From NCBI RefSeq assembly GCF_000759675.1, contig NZ_BAWM01000045.1:154433-218432 (forward strand): 64,000 nt of DNA. Direction: 5' to 3'. The position numbers and the translations under genes are program-made. Numbering within the stretch: position 1 is the first letter of the stretch; the number at the start of each line of letters is the position of its first letter. Source of the DNA: Neobacillus niacini. Its GTDB lineage: Bacteria; Bacillota; Bacilli; Bacillales; Cytobacillaceae. Below the pieces are notes generated by a model. The model saw nothing but the letters and a program-made list of their open reading frames with translations, was not told where the DNA came from and did no database searches. This document shows positions 61,095 through 64,000 of this stretch, piece by piece.

Positions 61095-61154
61095 ATTTTT
61101 CTCCTTTTATTGGGAATTATAAGATTTAAAGATACTAGGTGGGTGACTTTGCTA

Positions 61155-62375
61155 ATGAAAAAAATACTTTTATTTGTTTTTTTGCTCTTAACCTTCCTTC
61201 CAGGTTTCGTCTCAGCGGAACCTAAGGATAATCTGAAAGCAGCTTTTATCAGAAACGATCATTTATGGCTTAAAATAAAGGATAAGGAAATTAAAATTAC
61301 GGATGCAGGTTATATAAGATATCCAAAATGGTCATTCGATGGCAGCTGGGTTGCTTATTTGAAGGGAGCCAAAGAAGGAGATGTTATGGATCTCTGGCTC
61401 TACAATAGTAAGAGCAATAGACATACTAAGGTTAAAGAAAATGTTGATAATAACTTTCAATGGTCCCCGAGTGAAAATACAATTGGTTTCCAAGTTGTAA
61501 AGAATTTATTTATTTTGGATACCAGCCAATTAGGCTTAATTATACCCATAGCCCAAAACATAGAAAATTTCTCTTGGCTCCCCACTGGCAATGGTTTGCT
61601 TTTGTCAACAAAGAAAAGTCCAAAACTAGATTCAGATATTATTTTATCAAAAGTTATCCTAAGAAAAAATGAAAAGCCCATTATTACCCATTTTTATACA
61701 ATTAAGCTAGATAAAGATGAAATATTTGTCTCTACTAGTGAATTTAAATGGTCAAGTGACAAGAAGTGGATTAGTTTTTTGTTAATCCCTACCGCTTCCT
61801 TATCGGCTGACGGAAATACTTTATGTATCCTTTCTGCTAATGGAAAAACATTTCAAATGGCAGATGAAATGTTAAATGAATCTGCATGGTTCCAATGGGC
61901 TCCATATAATGGGTTGTTAGGATATATAAGTGGTGTTGGACGAGAAGCCACGATCAATAAACGAATGCAGGTTTTAAATGTCCCTTCTATGAAAAATGTC
62001 ATCCTTACGCCAAGGGGTTTTGTAGATCGTGATTTGACGTGGCAAAATAATCGAACTGTAATCGTCTCCCGATCGAAGGAAAACGGTTCTGGGGACTTGG
62101 ACCAAAGAGCTATGCCAAGTCTATATAAGATAAGCCTATCAGATAACAAACAAACCCAAATCACGGTTCCTTCTGAAAAAGATGGAGATTTTAGACCACA
62201 AATAGTTAAGAATAATCTATTTTGGATTAGAACAGATAGAAAAGATGCACATGTTATGAGTTCTCCAACCTATAGTATGAGAGAAATGCTTTGGATTAAA
62301 GATATCAGTTTGGGGAGCTCCTATTATGAAAAGTGGAGTTGGGATGAGGTGTTTAGTTTATATTCGAGGCGCTAA
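61155..62375 (+). CDS. secreted TolB-like beta-propeller protein
   Basis: 406 residues. Signal peptide MKKILLFVFLLLTFLPGFVSA, likely cleaved after VSA. About six repeated units with a W-S/P-D/G pattern: YPKWSFDGSWVAYL, FQWSPSENTIGF, FSWLPTGNGLLLS, FKWSSDKKWISFL, WFQWAPYNGLLGY, LTWQNNRTVIVSR, matching WD40-like/TolB blades. The ATG at 61155 is preferred over the longer frame from 61035, which lies over the response regulator. Function unknown; divergence from bceR-like genes may imply shared control. Confidence 0.75.
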   Translation: MKKILLFVFLLLTFLPGFVSAEPKDNLKAAFIRNDHLWLKIKDKEIKITDAGYIRYPKWSFDGSWVAYLKGAKEGDVMDLWLYNSKSNRHTKVKENVDNNFQWSPSENTIGFQVVKNLFILDTSQLGLIIPIAQNIENFSWLPTGNGLLLSTKKSPKLDSDIILSKVILRKNEKPIITHFYTIKLDKDEIFVSTSEFKWSSDKKWISFLLIPTASLSADGNTLCILSANGKTFQMADEMLNESAWFQWAPYNGLLGYISGVGREATINKRMQVLNVPSMKNVILTPRGFVDRDLTWQNNRTVIVSRSKENGSGDLDQRAMPSLYKISLSDNKQTQITVPSEKDGDFRPQIVKNNLFWIRTDRKDAHVMSSPTYSMREMLWIKDISLGSSYYEKWSWDEVFSLYSRR

Positions 62376-62390
62376 TTCATACAGCATTGG

Positions 62391-62424
62391 AGGGCCAGGC
62401 AGGCTTAGTGCCTGGCTCTTTCCC
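62391..62424. terminator. terminator between propeller and FAH genes
   Basis: Stem GCCAGGCA/TGCCTGGC-like (GCCAGGC / GCCTGGC) with TCTTT on the right; serves the two convergent genes. Confidence 0.8.
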
Positions 62425-62429
62425 CAAAA

Positions 62430-63326
62430 TTATTTTTCTTTGATTAATTTATTGGTTAGTGCACCTAATTTTTCAACTTCAACAGTTACCAAATCACCAG
62501 GCTTCAAGTAAACTCGTTTTTCCATTGGGTAGCCTATGATAACACCAGCTGGAGTTCCAGTAAGAATTACATCACCTGGTGTAAGAGTCATGTGCTGCGA
62601 AATATAGCTGACAATTTCATCTACATAAAAAATCATATCAGATGTATTGGAATCTTGACGTTTTTCTCCATTCACATACGTTTTTAATTGTAAATTGTTA
62701 GGGTCACCTACTTCATCCGCTGTTACAAGATAAGGACCTATAGGACTGAAGTCATCACATGTTTTTCCAAGTAACCATTGGTTTGTCCTTTTTTGCAGGT
62801 CACGTGCTGATAAATCATTCGCTGTACAATAGCCAAATACATAATCTAAAGCATTTTCCTTACTTACATACTTCGCTTCCTTCCCAATTACTACCCCTAA
62901 TTCTACCTCGTAATCCAGCCTTTGAGTCACTTTTGGCACAGCTATCTCACATTTATGTCCTGTTAATGAATTATTAAATTTACTAAATAATATAGGTACT
63001 TCTGGATAAGGGGAATTTGTTTCATCTGCATGTTTGCGATAATTTAAACCTACACAAATAATTTTGTTCGGTTGTGTGACACAAGGTCCCCACTCAACTT
63101 CTTCTATATTTTTAATATAATTTGTTTTATTTTCAGTTGGCAGATTGGTAATATAGTCCTCGAGTGCAGAAATGACTTCATCTCCACCCGCGATTACCTC
63201 CATGATGTTTGTATGTACTTGATTATTAGGAATCTCTTTTAATGCCTCTTCAAGATCAATTAGGCCATTCTCAATTTTAACACCTAACACATGCTTGCCT
63301 TCTTTTTTTATGGTTACTAGTTTCAT
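62430..63326 (-). CDS. fumarylacetoacetate hydrolase family protein
   Basis: 298 residues from the ATG at 63326 behind AAGGAGG; the longer frame to 63365 lacks a site. FAH-fold signatures: KIICVGLNYRKHADE, the metal-binding DYEVELGVVIG, CTANDLSARDLQ, and LTPGDVILTGTPAGV. Members are acylpyruvases, oxaloacetate decarboxylases or 2-keto-acid isomerases/hydrolases; which one cannot be told. Monocistronic. Confidence 0.85.
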   Translation of the reverse strand: MKLVTIKKEGKHVLGVKIENGLIDLEEALKEIPNNQVHTNIMEVIAGGDEVISALEDYITNLPTENKTNYIKNIEEVEWGPCVTQPNKIICVGLNYRKHADETNSPYPEVPILFSKFNNSLTGHKCEIAVPKVTQRLDYEVELGVVIGKEAKYVSKENALDYVFGYCTANDLSARDLQKRTNQWLLGKTCDDFSPIGPYLVTADEVGDPNNLQLKTYVNGEKRQDSNTSDMIFYVDEIVSYISQHMTLTPGDVILTGTPAGVIIGYPMEKRVYLKPGDLVTVEVEKLGALTNKLIKEK

Positions 63327-63415
63327 TGAATATATATCCTCCTTATTTTTTGATTCTTTACCCACTGATTTCTCTCTTACTTCTTTTTTATCCTTCTTTC
63401 TACTTTAATTAATTT

Positions 63416-63557
63416 GGCTGTGTTAAACTTTGCTGTTGATTTCCACTCCAGGCACTTCGCTTTCCGCGGGCGGTCCGGGGAGCCTCCCGCAGGAGTCTTC
63501 GTGCCTTCCGCTCCAATCAACAGAGTGCCAAAATCAACAATTAGCTTTAACACAGCC
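63416..63557. repeat. 142-bp element with perfect 12-bp terminal inverted repeats
   Basis: Ends GGCTGTGTTAAA (63416-63427) and TTTAACACAGCC (63546-63557) are exact inverted repeats, with TTAATTAATT-like sequence on both flanks. Nested inside (63435-63521) is the 87-bp unit GTTGATTTCCACTCCAGGCA ... CCGCTCCAATCAAC, related to the one at 33984-34131. No gene is encoded. MITE-like or a structured element. The FAH promoter must lie at about 63327-63415. Confidence 0.75.
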
Positions 63558-63628
63558 ATTAATTAATTTTTTTCTTGAATTTAGATTTATTAAGCAAGAA
63601 TCAATTATGAAGGAAAGAATCAGATGCC

Positions 63629-63863
63629 AAAAATCAAAAATGAGGTTTGATTCCCTCTATCCTTGAAAAGTCGTGTTTAAGGGAATCAAAAAGAGGTTTT
63701 GGTTCCCTGTATCCTTTAAAAGTCAAGTTTATGGGAATCAAAATGAGGTTTTGGTTCCCTCTATCTTTGAAATATCGAGCTCATGGGAATCAAAAAGGGG
63801 TTTTGGTTCCCTCCCTCCTTTAAAAATCAAGCTTAAGGGAATTAAAAGATAATTTTTACTATT
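63629..63863. repeat. 52-bp palindrome array E, next to the rRNA operon
   Basis: 27-bp imperfect palindromes begin at 63629, 63681, 63733, 63785 and 63837, an exact 52-bp step. Core GGGAATCAAAA-TGAGG-TTTTGGTTCCC. Spacers (TCTATCTTTGAAATATCGAG type) are 25 bp. First and last units are decayed. The array ends about 20 bp before the rRNA operon terminator. Confidence 0.9.
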
Positions 63864-63881
63864 TTGTCTTTTCGAACAACA

Positions 63882-63912
63882 CAAAAAAGCACAACCCTTA
63901 TCAGGTTGTGTT
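63882..63912 (-). terminator. rRNA operon terminator
   Basis: Stem ACAACCC/GGTTGTG with a six-base loop and A6 on the low side, immediately after the 5S 3' end. Confidence 0.85.
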
Positions 63913-63918
63913 TCGTTT

Positions 63919-64000
<82 letters not shown>

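Overview
The window is low-GC Firmicutes DNA from a Bacillus-like member of the Bacillaceae. The gene order rlmCD-dagK-gatBAC ... camS-ligA-pcrA-pcrB ... yerC-yerB-yerA-purDHNMFLQSCBKE-yebG-yebE matches the Bacillus subtilis pur/yer/yeb neighbourhood. Codon usage, AGGAGG ribosome sites, a guanine riboswitch with PurR boxes in front of purE, and typical Bacillus interspersed hairpin elements agree. The accessory genes and repeats suggest a Bacillus sensu lato species rather than B. subtilis itself; the genus is inference.

Layout, left to right. 1-5.3 kb: rlmCD (cut by the window edge), two small membrane proteins, NAD salvage (pncB, pncA) and the lipid kinase dagK. 5.4-8.6 kb: a translationally coupled operon of an ECF sigma factor, a zinc-type anti-sigma factor, two multi-pass membrane proteins and a 30-residue peptide. 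8.9-12.7 kb: a methyltransferase, plsY, a thioredoxin-like protein and putP. 13.2-16.5 kb: gatCAB, the tRNA amidotransferase. 16.7-23.4 kb: hypotheticals, yueI, the glyoxylate shunt (aceB-aceA) and a GH15-like hydrolase. 23.4-28.4 kb: nitrite reductase nasDE with siroheme genes, behind two perfect Fnr-type boxes. 29-30.6 kb: pruA. 30.7-40.8 kb: camS, ligA, pcrA, pcrB, yerC, yerB, yerA. 41.8-55.2 kb: the complete 12-gene purine operon. 55.2-63.3 kb: yebG-yebE, a marR gene, a BceRS-BceAB antimicrobial-peptide sensing and resistance module, a secreted beta-propeller protein and an FAH-family enzyme. The right edge enters the 3' end of a minus-strand rRNA operon (5S rRNA).

The most unusual content is non-coding. 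Four intergenic arrays (28.5, 41.4, 51.6 and 63.6 kb) have different sequences but one architecture: a 27-bp palindrome plus a 25-bp pyrimidine-biased spacer, repeated at 52 bp, with decayed units at the array ends. Three of the four share GGTnAC/GTnACC-like palindrome tips. Shorter arrays with 20-21-bp pitch lie at 2.0, 8.8 and 18.5 kb, and a palindrome array of about 80-bp pitch at 12.8-13.1 kb. Separately, a long-hairpin element occurs four times (16.1, 37.3, 40.8, 54.8 kb); two copies sit directly against the ribosome-binding sites of gatA and purE, and one copy is nested inside another. A second element family occurs at 34.0 and 63.4 kb.

How the genes work together: purine synthesis is controlled at its leader by PurR boxes and a riboswitch; siroheme genes supply the cofactor of nitrite reductase; GatCAB corrects Glu-tRNA(Gln); LigA and PcrA act in DNA replication and repair; PruA and PutP serve proline uptake and breakdown although they are not adjacent.
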